A stretch of DNA of 64,000 nucleotides, taken from NCBI GenBank assembly GCA_037074705.1, contig CM073590.1:180992246-181056245 (forward strand). Reading direction: 5' to 3'. The DNA is from Zhengitettix transpicula (lineage: Eukaryota > Arthropoda > Insecta > Orthoptera > Tetrigidae). The notes below the pieces were generated by a model. The model was not told the DNA's origin and did no database searches. It worked only from the letters and a program-made list of their open reading frames with translations. The position numbers were made by a program, and so were the translations under genes. Position 1 is the first letter of the stretch; every line of letters starts with the position of its first letter. Below, one piece after another: positions 47,401 to 61,900 of the stretch.

Positions 47401-50400
47401 CTTTCTTTGGTTCTCTTGTATTCTCCATCTGATGTACATGTCCTAGCCAACACACTCGAGCAGTTTTTATCACAGATATTATATCCTGCTCATTGTACGG
47501 GTCTCTAAGCACCGGATTTGTTCTAATGCACCATCCCAGTTCTGTTTTCGTTGGTCCAAAGATCTTCCTCAATACCTTTCTTTCCCATGACATTAACCTT
47601 TTCTCTTCAGATTTATTTAATATCCATGTATCCGCTCCATATGTAACCACCGGTCAAACTAATGCTCTACTTAGCTTTCTGTGTAATTTGCTTATTTCTT
47701 AATGTTGGAAATAAAGCTGTATAATATCAATTTCCTGCAGCCAGTCTGGCATTGATTTCCTTTTTAGCTTCATTTTGTGCAGTGATCAGAAAACCTAGAT
47801 ACCTAAATTCCTGCACTCTTTCAAAACACTTTCATCCACATCTAAAAGCTTGTGCCAGTTGGCTTGTTCTGGAACTCGCCAAAAACTTTGTTTTACTATT
47901 ATTTACTACCAGTCCTATTTGTTGTGCACCTCTCTCCAATTCTTCATAAGTTTCCAGAAGTGCATTCTTTGTACGTGCAATTATAGCTACATCATCTGCA
48001 TACGCCATAATTTGGATCTATCTATAGTATATATTCTTTTCTCAATTTGCAGTGTGTTACATACTGCTGTTTCTAAAGCAGAGGACTGTCGACATAGGAT
48101 CTCCTTGTCTCAACCCTACTTTAACATCAAAGCTTCTCGATATCCTTCCTTGCACACATACCTTAGCCTTACTTCTTCTTAAAGCCGTATTTATCAGCCT
48201 GATTAGCTTCCCAGGATAACCAAGGGCTTTCATTTCAATGAGAAGTTTTCCTCTTCGCACAGAATCGTAAGCTTGTTTAAAATCTACGTATATCTGGTAT
48301 AGGGTAATATTATATTCATAACATGTTTCCATCATGATCCGCATTGTGATCTATTGTTGACCAGTTTGAACGAAAGCCACACTGATATTCTCCCAGGTCT
48401 TGTTCTACTTTGTGGGCTATATGTTTGGTAATTATTATGGTGAAGTTCTTATATGCAATACTTAGCATAGATATCCCCCTATAATTTTCACATTTTAATT
48501 GATTTCCTTTCTTAAGGATAGGATACACTAAGACAGTTTCCCATTCTTCTGGTAATTCTTCTGTAATAAACTGTCCACTGTGTTAATCTTGTATTCAAAT
48601 TCGTACATTTTCTTATGAAAGTTAATGCCTGGTTATCTGTAATCATTTCCCATGACATTAAATTTCTGTGTGAAATAAACTATTGCCGCTCTGTACAACT
48701 TACAAACAATATACAATTTTTTGTTAGAGCATAGAATTTGGCTGGCTAAATCAACCACTCACTCATGCTCAGCATCTTCAAATTGAGACAAAATTGCCAT
48801 AAAGCCAAAAATGATAGCGTCACTTCAGATAATATTGGGTCTATCAAGTAGTGGGTGTTTTAACGACATGCAATTGGCAAAAGCAGCCTTGATTGTTTTA
48901 AAGGTACGGAATGTTTTGTGGCTCAAACACATTTAACCCCTTTCATTAGGAGGTCATAAAGGTGAATTTAAAGTACTGCAAATTTAAAAACACAATGCTT
49001 ATAAAACATGAAGTATCCATAAATTTGTTCCCGGCTGGCACACATTTAGACCTGTCTTCCTGACAAAGGAAGCTCATAACCCTTGGAACTTCAAAATATT
49101 TTCATTCCTCAGCCCAACTGGACCAACTATTGATTTCAGGTAAGTCGACTTCGCTGTCTGTCTTTCCTATATAAATGTGTTATTTAATTTGACCTCGTCA
49201 CTTTTTCCTTATGTGTTATAAGTACCCACCAATTAATTGAAAGGATTTTGGTAGTGTTGTGTGCATGTAAGTTGTTGGGAACATGCTGAAGGAATTCGAA
49301 GCTATTGGGTGTGATAGTTTAATTTTAAAAAGAATAAATTTGAAAATGGATAGAAACTTTCATGTTTAGTTACTTTTTAATATATATTTAAGTATTTTGC
49401 ATTCTTATGAGTGTTTACTGTTCATTAATTTCTAGATGGAAAAATATGAATGTCCATTAATGAGTGTTGGCTTATCAAAGAAAAGATTTTATAAAAATTA
49501 CTGTGAGTTGGTTCAGTTAATTGTAAAAAAGTGCCAGAATTCAATTCTGTATTACCAAGAATTTATGCCAACAATATTAGAATTTATTCAAAGTCTCTCA
49601 AAATTAAACATTCGACCATTGAGATATGTGGGAACATTAACTGGTAAGTATTTTCTAACTTTGTTCATTATTAATACCTCACAACATTCTGGGATCCTTG
49701 TCCCTTTCGTCAGCTGCTCGGAAGAGCCTAGAGAAACACAACTGCACTGGTCAGTTGACAACACTTTGTTCATTGTTCATTATTCATGCCTACTTGGTAC
49801 TAAAAATATAATTTAAAAACTTTTTTTTTTCCAAATCCGTCAAAATTTTAAAAAAGCTAAATGAAGTTTTATTATAAAATCAGTATGTCCAATAATTAGA
49901 GAGTTTGTATTATTGTATATATAATATGCTGTTTAAGCATAGACAAAATTTCTAAATATACTAATTAGATAAAAAAGTAGCCAATTAACAGACAAAATAA
50001 AGTTATGAAATAAATGCAACACACCCTTTCTGCAATCCTTGTTGATTTTATCAGGTGATTCAAAAACACAAATTGGCTTCTGCTTTATCTAAATTAGTAT
50101 ACTTTTAACAGAAATGTTTTATATTTTCAAAAGTAATAAAAACTTTGACAGAAAATTTTTTGGTTCTCATTTTTCTAGTATTAATATTATGAAATGAGAT
50201 CTAGTTTCCATCACAAATGATGTGTGTTTGGATAGTTTCATTTTCAAAATCACTCAATATTATATGCTAAAATTTATGTCTTGACACAACAAATCTGTGC
50301 ACCCATTTGAAAAAAATTTCTGAAATATTTCTGTTAATGGTTTAATCCTTTAATCAGTTAAGGTGTGAGAATTTCTTGAAACAAAATCAAGCTGAAATTC

Positions 50401-50617
50401 TAGACTCTATATAGTTGCAGTTTAGTTATACATTCATCATAGTCTCTCTTCACACAGCATACACATTTAATTAAAATTTTAATTGAAACTAAAATTGACA
50501 TTATTGTTATTCAATAAATAATTCTTGGAATTCACACGGGTTTTGCTTAGTTATATTTGGACGCAACATTTAAATGACTGAAAGCACTGTCGTTTTCCGG
50601 AACCATTCCACTTCATG

Positions 50618-50665
<48 letters not shown>

Positions 50666-53600
50666 TGTAATGCCAATTAATTAAGCCATTAATTGATTTT
50701 AAATAATTTGAATTGTTAGCGAACAGTTTGTATTATAGCAAGAGCGAGCAGAGCGACAATGAGTGGTGAGCTCTGTTCTTATTATTGAGGGTGCGGAATG
50801 GCGTTTACGTGCGCAAAAGCATAGTGAGTTGGCAGTCAGCAGCGAGGCACGAAATAGATCAGCCACGAAAGGAGAGACATTGCAAAAGTTAGTTTTCAGT
50901 CGACAGTCTACGGTCAGACACAAAACAATAGACATTTAAAAATAAATATTTACTGAGCTACTTTGCAGTTTCAATCCAAACCGATAAGTAAATCGGTGAA
51001 AGACTATAAAAAAATCTGTAACTTGTAAGATTCCTGTAAGCAAGCATTCATCAAATAGCTGACCAATTTGGAGAGGATCATCTCCGAGTTCCTGGGAGCC
51101 TAGAAATTCCATAAGTGTAGAATCTGTGAGAAAAATTTAGAATCTGTGTAAAAATTTGGCAATATAGTGTACTTTTGAAGCGCTAAAAGAATTCTGGGTA
51201 CCAGCCGAAGAATGCGTAAGTAACCAAAACGTTAATAACATCTGTAAACGCTAACTAAAAGGCAAAAGTCAGATTTCGTTCGTTTTTCTTGTAGTTTTTC
51301 TTTCATTTATCAGCATATTATTTTGAAGTAAATTTTTTAAACTGTATTGTTAATAAGATCATTTAATAATTTTCACTGTAAATCATCAAACCCAGTAAAG
51401 GCCTTGAGAGAAAAGATCTCAAATTTTGTTTGTAATTGTCTTTTATTTTTTGAAGGCCACTTAAAGAAAATAAATTATTTTGTTTGTTAATTTTTGATTA
51501 TCTTTTCATTTAAATAAAGCTTAATTGTTGATTATTACAATATATATATATATATATTGAACAACTTCACCAGGAAAGACTTCAATCTTTGATTATTGTT
51601 ATTGTTGTTGCCTGTCACTATCAATGTAATCTTACAGAGTTCTACCGGAAAATAGTAGAACACTGAATTTCTGTACAAATATATTACCTTTTAAGACTTG
51701 GTGGCCAATGTAATGAAAGTCCATTTTTCATACATGTCACATATTTTGCAATTGTTTAAGAGTAACTGGAGTCACTGCAGTGTATTTTATTGATCCCTGT
51801 GACACTTCAATAGAAATGTAAAATAATATTTTGTATAAATTATTATGATTTTTAGGGTTGAAATTATGTACTGGAATTACATCTGTCTTCCATAATATTA
51901 GCGAGAATATTTCTGTGATTAAATCACAGCTAGAAGAGCAAGAAACAAATATTGTATCAGATAAAGTAATAGAACGAGGTGATACATTGAGACACACATT
52001 AAATGAACTAGAAGAAAATTATGAATTACTTAATAATTTTTCAGAGTATTTAATGAGGACCATATTCAATTCTAGGTTTAGGTAAGCATCAAATACATTT
52101 ACTTGCAGTATTAATTATTGGGTTTACTAATAATTATATTATTAATCTTCTGATAAATAAAAATTGGTGTATGTTTCACATACACACTTAAATGCATGGA
52201 GAGATTTCAACCATACTTGGTACACATAATTTACGATTTAGGAACAAACACTGGAGGTAGGACACCTGTTGGGGTGGAGTTGAATCATTAAACATAAAGT
52301 GAAAATGACCAGTTGAATAAATATTTTACAGTATTGCTGTAATTAATAATGGCATTCTTGACGTTAAATCCTTTTTTCAACCCTAATGACATTGGAGGCG
52401 AGCCCTTTGGGTGGAGTGGAAGGGATGACAAAAGTAATGTGAAAACAAGCTTTATTGGTGTTAAATATATTGGAGTCAGCATAGTAGCAGTGGTGATGAT
52501 GGGTAGGAAGGGGTAAAGGCCAAAATGGCCTATTGTTCAATTCATTGTATTTGGTGTCATGCGGTGAATAGAGACATTCCCGATGCTGGTTAAGTCACAC
52601 GTTCACATTCACATGGGCTTTATTGTAAAATATTCAAAATGACCATTATTGTAGAATCAATTGTTTTTCCAGTGTAATGTAAGTAAATACATGGGCAAAT
52701 GCAGCTAGTTATACTACAAAGTTGACCAAATTTTGTGCTCTCAAAAGAAAGCATTACCCTTCCCCAAGTCCTTCAAAGTCTTGGTGGTGTATGAGAAATA
52801 TCAGAAAACTTTAATCCCAAATAAACATTGAGCGATTCATTCTGAGGTTTTTAGTTATCGTATGTAAAGTTTTAATGGGTATGTATTGATTTTCAAGGTT
52901 GTGTAAATTGTACAGAACAGTCTTATAAACACTTACAATTCTCAAGTAAACACTAATTTTCAAAAACTTTTTTTGTATTTCTAATACGGGAAAGTATAAA
53001 ATTACAGGGTATTGACAGAATGATGGTTATTCATCATATATGTATTCTGTATGTAGAATTACAATGATACTTGTAAAACTTCAGTGTATTTACTACATTA
53101 TTAATGTGTTGTATGACGTGTGTGGGTTCCCATTCCTAGATCAATCATAGGTATTGATCTACCATTGTAATAGTTTACCTATTATAAAAAAATAATTTGA
53201 TCCATTAAAGTTTTTTTATATGTTTCAACTTTTTGAGGTTTCTAAGTAATGGTTAATACCTTTGAACAATACAAACATGTTTGTGTGCTTAATCTCAAAG
53301 TTAGCTTGTTTTAGAGTGTTATGGTACCATGCTTTTTTGAGTGCTGTTTAATTTGGTAAAAGTAATAAGTTTGTATTACTCCAATTTCCAAGCTTTTGTT
53401 TCTAGTATTAGCCAAATCATCAAAATGTTATCTAAGTCAATTAATGTACTCATACATAAAATTATATTGATACACAAGTTAAAATCTTTGTAAGAATCTT
53501 AAATTATGGTAATAAAGTTTATGAATTTCCAATATTGATGAAAAATTGCCACTAAACTATACTAAAATATTGTCATAGTCTCCATTGGGCCTTTTACTTC

Positions 53601-54307
53601 AATGAAAAGAAATTAGGAGGTATAATGTATATTTAAATTGTCTCATTTTTTTTATGAAGTAATTTACTTTTGTTTTCGTTCTTATACTTCAATTATAAAA
53701 ATCACTAACAACCACACGAGTAATTTGCATGAAAAATGTATTTAGACTTTTAAAGGTTTTAATTTTTAGGGATGTTTCAAGTGGTATCCGTTCTATTTGC
53801 TGCTCTGAACTTGGTCTTTGGATTGTAAAATTTCCTGATCTACATTTGAAAGATAGTAAACTTAAATATTTAGGATGGATGCTTTATGACAAATGTATTG
53901 AAGTTCGATTGTCATGTGTACAGGTAAATTATCTAAACACTTTTTTTTGTGTGTGTTTAAATGGTGTAAACCATTAGTATAGGAAATTAATCTAAATTTT
54001 GTTTACCACAAATCTTTTTTATAATTATTAACTAAGTTTATATAGTAATTAGATAAATAAATTGTCAACCGACAAAAATAATTTAAAATTTTTTAAAAAA
54101 ACTATCTGTGTAAGGACAGTACACCGCACAAACCTGAAAGCAAAACAAAATGAAGTCTAATGCAAAGCCAATGGTAAAGCAAAGAGGGGTTTTTCCTATC
54201 CAAATGTGTTTTATATATATGTAGTGTCTATTTGCATCAAAATACTAAAAAATATCTGCTTTAAAGAAAATTTATTATTTTAGCAATTCACTACAATGCA
54301 TACAAAA

Positions 54308-54374
<67 letters not shown>

Positions 54375-55873
54375 TCGCACTTGTCACCAGAGAATAAATT
54401 AAAATCAATAATTTCAGTTGTGTGAGCTGCACGTGTTTGCAGTTGACCTGCTCTAATTCTTGAACTATCAGTAATCCCATTGCATTAATTTGTTATTCCA
54501 AACTTAGCATTTCTTCAGAAACCTGCATGAATATGTTGATGCTCCTCAACAGTTTTCCCTTGAACAGATTCATTAAAATGGACATTGTACTTGGACTCTA
54601 CCTTGAACTTCTCAAGTTCTACTTTAAGGTCAGCTGTTACAAAATTGACTGGGAATAACCCTTCTCCTCTATTATATCATTTCCACCAATTTGGATCAGT
54701 ATCACCAGAAACATGTATATTTTCTCCAGGCTTAAATGTGAGTTTATTATATTCAGCTGCTTCAAAATCATAAAAAGCTCTAACTTTACATGCTTCTGAA
54801 GTAGTCATAGGACTGAGTGACAAATTCTGTGTGTCTTTCAAGGACAACTCAATTGCTTTTGCAGTATCATCTTCTTGCTAACATTGGGATTTGATAACAG
54901 GAGTGTACGAGGCATATCAATGACGAGAGAAGTCAACCCCTCTTGCTTTCATTTAGAGTACAGTGAAGTAATGACATTTAGTTGTGGATCTTGATGAAGT
55001 CCCCTTCAGCCCACTTCTTTAATATGAGGTGCAAGCTCAAGAGTTTCCAAATTCTGTTTCAAATTCTTGAGAGGCTATTTCCAAATGGAAGGGCTTGCCA
55101 CAGTAGGTGAGGTTCCCACTTTGTCACATATGATCAGACACCATTCTTCCAAAGTGTTCTCATCTGTTGCTTCCTCTACTTCTGCATCAAACTGTGATAA
55201 TGTGGAGAATATACCCATATTTGACAATCTTTAATTACGAATATTTAAACAATTTTTAATACCCTTGAACTAAAAGTGCTTATCATTCAGGTGACTAAGT
55301 CATTGCCCGTAAAATCATATAGATGACTAATAACTATACTATCTCCACAGACAAGATGATATTCTTATAAGTTTACCCTCAACGATCGATTCACATACTT
55401 GCTGGAAGCATTACTGCTACAAGACATCACTGCTAGTACCATTTCTGATGCCGATTTATAACTCTGATTTAGTTGTTGCATAGCAACTGAGTTAATTGAT
55501 TTTAATGAATTCTTGGGCGACGAGTGCGAGAATATATATCTTTTGTATGTGTTGTACTGAATTGCTAAAATAATAAATATATGACGTGGCTTTAAAGTAC
55601 CATTTCTGTACTACATACTTTTAGGCTCTCTGCACCTCGCATTGAGTGAACACACATTTTGAGAGCTAGCGTCCCAGCAGCGACCTGCTCCCAATGGAGC
55701 CAGAATGAGGTCAAATTAAATAACACATTTAGAGAGGAAAGAGAGACAGCAATGTCAACTTACCTGAATTTAGTAGTTGGTCCAGTCTGGCAGAGGTAGA
55801 AGTTCAAATTTTTTAGGGCCTGAACCACCTTCGTCAGGTATAGAGGGTCTAAATTGTCTGAAACAAATTCTAA

Positions 55874-55938
<65 letters not shown>

Positions 55939-58900
55939 CAAATAATTTTACTGTTATTTGAAATAAAGTGGTGCAATACTAAATCTTAAATTCCAGTAAG
56001 ATATTAATTAGTGAATTTTAATTGTATATGGGACACAAAATAATAAAATTAACTTGTTATTTCAGGCTCTCCTTACAATTTATACAGAGGATCATTTTTC
56101 ACAGTTGCAGTATTTCACAAAAAAATTTAAAGACAGGCTCATTTATATGACCTTGGATAAAAGTTTAACTGTCTCTGTTGTAACTTTTCAGATTCTTCTG
56201 CAAATAGACAAGTAAGTTTTATATGTTTATTTGTTTTATCAGTAATAATATGTGTGTACATCTGTACTAACATTATTGCAAAATAATAAGTACATCTGTA
56301 ATTCCTTATTTCTCTTACAGATGTGATCATTGTCTTTACCTAGTGTTAACTGAGCTCACTTAGTGTTTTCACTGTTTTTTGTTCAGGTTTCTGTAACTTC
56401 ATCATGTTTAGATTGTGGTAATGGATCTCCTATATTTAAATGTCATCATATTTAATATCTTCTATTGTTATAATTATCAATGGATCTTATTGGTCCAGAT
56501 TTTCAACATTTTTTCAATTTGGTTTTCTTTTTCTTTTCAAATCTTATCTCTATCAATGGAACAATCTATTAGGTGTAATCCAAATTTGTCGATAATTTTA
56601 ACTACATTATGTACTATAAGTAGTACAAAATTGCATTGTTAGTTACGTTTTAAGTTCAGCTCTTAGTAGTCAATATTCCAGTGATATTACTAAGTGCATT
56701 TTTTATTATTTTTAACTGTTTTGCAGACACCCCCTTCATTTTTGTGACTTCTTAAAAATTACTCATATTAAGGATGGAAGGATTTGTGTTCCATATTGTT
56801 TCAGACTCAACTAAAACCCATCAAAGGTTTTTTTTTTTTAATTTACAAGCTTATTCCAACCAAGCACATTTGATTAATTTAAGCATTATGAAGTTGTGAA
56901 TCTTTCAAAGTCAACAAACTCTCAGGTTAACATTTTTTCTTGAACAATTAACTAAACAATCTTGAAAGTTCCTATCCAAATGTCTGATTTAATTTGACTT
57001 TTCCTTGGGTGTATATATAATTGATAAGAAATGGTCTTCTGCCATGTTGCCAATTTCATGTTTACAAAAAATCTGTCTCCTGTAATTTCATTGACTTATT
57101 ATGTTATTGTGTCATAATATTCTTAGCAAAATATTTTATGTCACATAACTTAACATAGCTTATTTAAACTATTGTATTTATTCATTTTTTGTCTGTTTTT
57201 AGTATTCATTGGTGTGCATTAGGTTGTAGTACAACTTGATACATACGTTAATGTTATCTTATTAAAATTTATAGTTCCTTATGTCCCCATTTATTTTTGG
57301 GCATTTATATCATTCATCATTTTGAATTTAAGTAGTCATGAAATGAAGGGCAAACAGCACACCTTCTGTTACTACTTTCAAGTGTAAAGCAATTATTTAT
57401 GGTAATGGGTAAGCGGAGAAAGGGGAACTGGCAATGGAAAAATGGGAAGACAGTTGAATTTAGTTGCAAGAGAAATTAACATTATTTGCAGCTAAAGGTG
57501 ATAAAAAGATATTTTTAGAGAAAACAAATATGACTTTAACTAGTGGCAGTAATAGATGTAAAGCAAAATACATTTACTGTGTCATTGATACACCAAATTC
57601 TGTTTTTATGTGCCAATATTTCAAATTTGAGATGTGGATTATATATCTTTAACTTTAAATTCTGTAGATTATCTTTTTTATATCACAAGAATTCCATGCG
57701 TAAACAATTTGCACCAGGTCAATGGGGGATTCAAACAGCGATACAACATGTATGCTGATGATGTCTAACAAGGTATTTAATCTGAATAAAATACATATTC
57801 CACTTGAATTAAATACCTTGTGAGACTAGACCTGGCACCATCATCAGTACACTTGACAAAGATGGCACCACGAGCCAGGGAAATGTTGTTTTTAAATTCT
57901 CCATTTACCCGGGTGCAAACCTGAAAACTGTTTATACATCAATTACATCGGGAAAGCTTTTTTCTCTTACAAGAATTCCATTTTGCATCATTTCCTGTTA
58001 AATATCCTTCAACATTCTCCATTTTAATTCAAGCTAATTTACTTTTGGAATATTTAACTTGGAACGACAAAATAAGTTTGTTTTTAAAGCAGTGTTTCCC
58101 TGTTGCAATCTGCATCCTCTCATTCCATCTATTTGTAAGATGGTGCTTTACTTACCTTAACCAATTTATCTGTCTTCCAGCATTGCACTTGCAATTGATC
58201 AGATAGAAATGGACTTCTTATCCCAGAAAAATAATAGTCACCACCAAAGCCTTGTTGCTGGAAACAAGGGGTCACCATGGTAAGGTGAAATTGTAATTTA
58301 GAGAGTAGTAATTGAATATGTCTCAACAATGTGGATTCCTTATAATGAACTAACTCTGTTTAACATGTTTGCCATATACATTTGATAACCCTCCACCTTA
58401 ATATTCATCTTTTTGTAGGTTTCCTCAAGATATATTTAATGATAAAGATACTGAAAAACTGTTTTCTCTTGTGTTTTCAAAACATCAGTCAGTGGCTAAA
58501 ATTGCTGGCAAATTTTTTCTCCAACGCATGGGAAGAACTGATTCATCCTTATTAGAAAACATTACACAATTCTTAACAGATGCAAAGGTAAGCAGCTTTA
58601 TATATTGTATCTATTTATTTCATTGAATGTTTTACCTTACATTTACAGTTTCTGTATATTATCTTGATTTTTCGGCATACATTAGTATTTTTATTGGTTA
58701 AACTACCTATAGAATTTATAAATTAGGTCCCCTAATCTTATAAACACTACATATCTGAAAATTTCAACTTAAATGATAATGGCAACTATCATCATTCCTT
58801 ATGTCCCCATTTATTTTTGGGCATTTATTTCAATCATTGTTTTGAATTTAAGTAGTCATGAAATTGAGAACAAACAGCACACCTTATGTTACTACTTTCA

Positions 58901-61900
58901 AGTGTAAAGTTATTATTTATGATAATGGGTAAGTGGGGAAAGGGGGAACTGCAAATGGAAAAACTGTAAAAGAGTTGGATGTAGGTGAGAGCAATGTTCA
59001 CTTAGGGATGTAGGTGAGAGAAATGTTCACTTAGGGATGTAGGTGAGAGAAATGTTCACTTAGGGATGTAGGTGAGAGTAATGTTCACTTATGCAAGAGA
59101 AATTAACATTATTTGCAGCTAAAGGTGATAGAAAGATTTTTTTAGAAAAAGCAAATGTGACTGTAACTAGTGACTGTAATAGATGTAAAGCAAAATACTG
59201 ATAATCTAGATTTTCTAGAAATTTGGTTTATTAAGTCACTAGCTGGGTGCCTGGAATTGTCATAATTAAACTCGGTGACATCCATAATCCTGGATTTGAC
59301 TCCAATTTCGTTTTTGGGTTATTTTTATGTAATGTCTCTCCACCCCCACCCGTAAGGATGCTCCCCTCCTATGCCAAAAAGGGTTGAAATAATAATACCC
59401 AATCATTATCAAGAATAACACTTACCCTCATTGACCCTGAAAAATATTTATTCAAAGCAAATATAGGCAGTTTAAGCATTTTTGAAAATTTCTACCCTCT
59501 TTACCCCTGCTCCTGGAGGTGTTAGTTGTATCTTACCACCACAGTGTTTGTTTTTGGTTCAAAAGAAACATGTACAAAATTTGGTCAAAAATTGCTCTAT
59601 GGATCTATGCGGATCATACACACATACAGTCAATTTTATTTATAAGATTTTATACTACAATTGAAGTAGGTTGTTGTCTGCATTTCTTAAAATAGATAAT
59701 ATTGTCCACCACCCTGTTTTAAATTGCTTTCCAAAAGTATGATTGATGTCTAATGATATTATTTTGAAGTTCATATAATGTAGTGATCTTTGTTTTCAAG
59801 AATTATAAACTTAGTTAACGATTTTGAAGTGTTAGTTTACAAAACTTGAAGGTTAGATATGTGAACGATAACTGAAAAGTTCAACTACAGGGATAACTAC
59901 CTCCTTAATTGATACTTAAAAGTTGAAAGATTAGGTAGGTCAAAGTTCATTTTAAGAGAATGTTGCATGAATAATTGAAAATAAAAAGAATTGGTGCATC
60001 TGAAAGTAATGAATATAATAAGGTAAAATAAATTACTTTTAATATAAAGTAATACAAATTTCTTGTACAATATTAAATAAAACAAACATTTTTTGAATAA
60101 GAAAGATAGCCAATTCAGACAAAAAAGTGACACACTATTAAACTCAATAATTGCTATGATCCCTTATTATTGTGCTAAACCTTCTGTTCTTTCATTGTTG
60201 TTGCTGCCTTATTGTTCCACTAACCCTTCGGCTCTCTCATTGCCATGTTTTTGTTACTTTTGAGTTTTGTCAACTGACAAGTGCAATTGTGTCGCTCTAG
60301 GCTCTTCTTCGCACCTGATGAAAGGGACAAGGATCCCAAAAACATTGTGTGGTATTTATATTATCATTTTTTTTGTCTGAATTGGCTATATTTCTTATTC
60401 ATTATTTTCAATCAGATGTAAATTATTTCTTTTAACATTTGACGCCTAGCCTTTAATAGCATCTTCTATTTTGTTTTATGTTTATGTTAAATCTGTGTTA
60501 ATATTAACTTAATCTCTCTTAATGAAATGAAAAAATAACATGTCTTTTTAGAAAATTAATAATAAGATAAAATAGCCAAATACAGACAAAAGAAGTGATG
60601 ATTTAAGTAAATCATAACATTTCAGGAAACCTGGTTCCTTTCTTCAAGTATCAAAAGAAAGGAATGAGATTTCCAGAAACATGAGGTATTTATATCATAA
60701 TTTATTTTGCCTGTATTTGGCTATTTTATTTTATTATTAAATGTCTTTTATCTGTTCCGGCCAGTTTCAGAAACTTGGGCACTGTAGTGGCTCATCCTAT
60801 CAAAATCTGGATCATTATTATTCTTAACTTCACTTTACTTTTTTTCCACTGTAAATGCACTTTTACTCAGATTTAATAAACACTTATAATTCACTTCATT
60901 ATTGAGGCCTACCAACAGCTTTTTACATTTTTTCCTCAAATTTTATCCACTCATGACCGACACTCATCATTTACTCCCCAAAACTCCCCCCCCCCCACCT
61001 GTTTGCTCTCCAAGAAGCTCCTAAGACAATCTGCATTTTACATTCAAATTTTGTTCAGTCACAATGACACTCGACATGTACTCCTTGCACGCTTTTCTTG
61101 CCCCTTCAAACAGTTGAAGTAATACATGATAAAACACTCCATTTTGCTGAGTATGTAGACTTTAAACAAATTTCAGAGATCTAAATTTTAGTTCACCACA
61201 TAACACCACAAATATTTTGATTAATGTGCTTACACATGAAGCAAAATATTTCAAATTCTGATCGGTCTTTAATTTTGTTTGCGCAGAACCTTTGTTCATA
61301 TTTTCAATTTGCCACTATTAATCTTCAAAACATGTTCATTAACTCAATAGCTTAAATTAAAATATTTAAACCAATGATAACATATTTTTAACATTTCTTT
61401 AACCTTTATATGTAATGGTTATTTTATAATAAAAAGTAAATTATTAAAATATCTTTCTCTTTATCTTACCATCTAACTTTCTCTCTTGAATCACATATTT
61501 ATGTTTATTAGGTTTAAAAAATAAACTATAGAAATAAATTATCCACAAACATATATATAAAACATACATAAATATAATTAACACCATAAATTTTAAATTC
61601 AAAATTTTGATTAATAATTTTCTCTTTGCCCAACTTATCTTCATGTTACAAAAACATCCTTTTCACATCACAATTTTATTGGTAATTTTATCCCTTGCTT
61701 TCAATTACATTGTTCATATTAAATTCAATATTTGGCATTCATCTTTTAGCTACAGGAATAAATGTACTTGTAGGATTTACATAATTGATTTATTGCTGGT
61801 TTGTAAATCTTCTCCTGTATTTTCATTATCTAATTTAATTGTGTTTTCTTTCTTGAGGGTGGCAAATGACACCCACACTCATTTATCCCAATAAACTGAC

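Larger units (their letters stand above)
54258..55597. mobile_element. Inverted-repeat unit enclosing the STAM copy
   Basis: The left arm, 54271-54388 (interrupted by a (TA)n run), reappears in reverse complement at 55522-55577. Both contain tttattattttagcaattc, catacaaaagat and ttctcgcac. Just outside, GCTTTAAAG occurs at 54258-54266 and again directly at 55589-55597, which could be a 9-bp target duplication. The sequences between arms and direct repeats do not match well, so the ends are uncertain. Confidence 0.5.

Noticed and set aside
58129..58329. Minus-strand 66-codon frame in a STAG intron
   Set aside because: No family resemblance and no splice support.
58978..59090. Possible CRISPR-like or satellite array
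   Set aside because: It is a head-to-tail 29-bp tandem repeat without spacers, in a eukaryotic intron.
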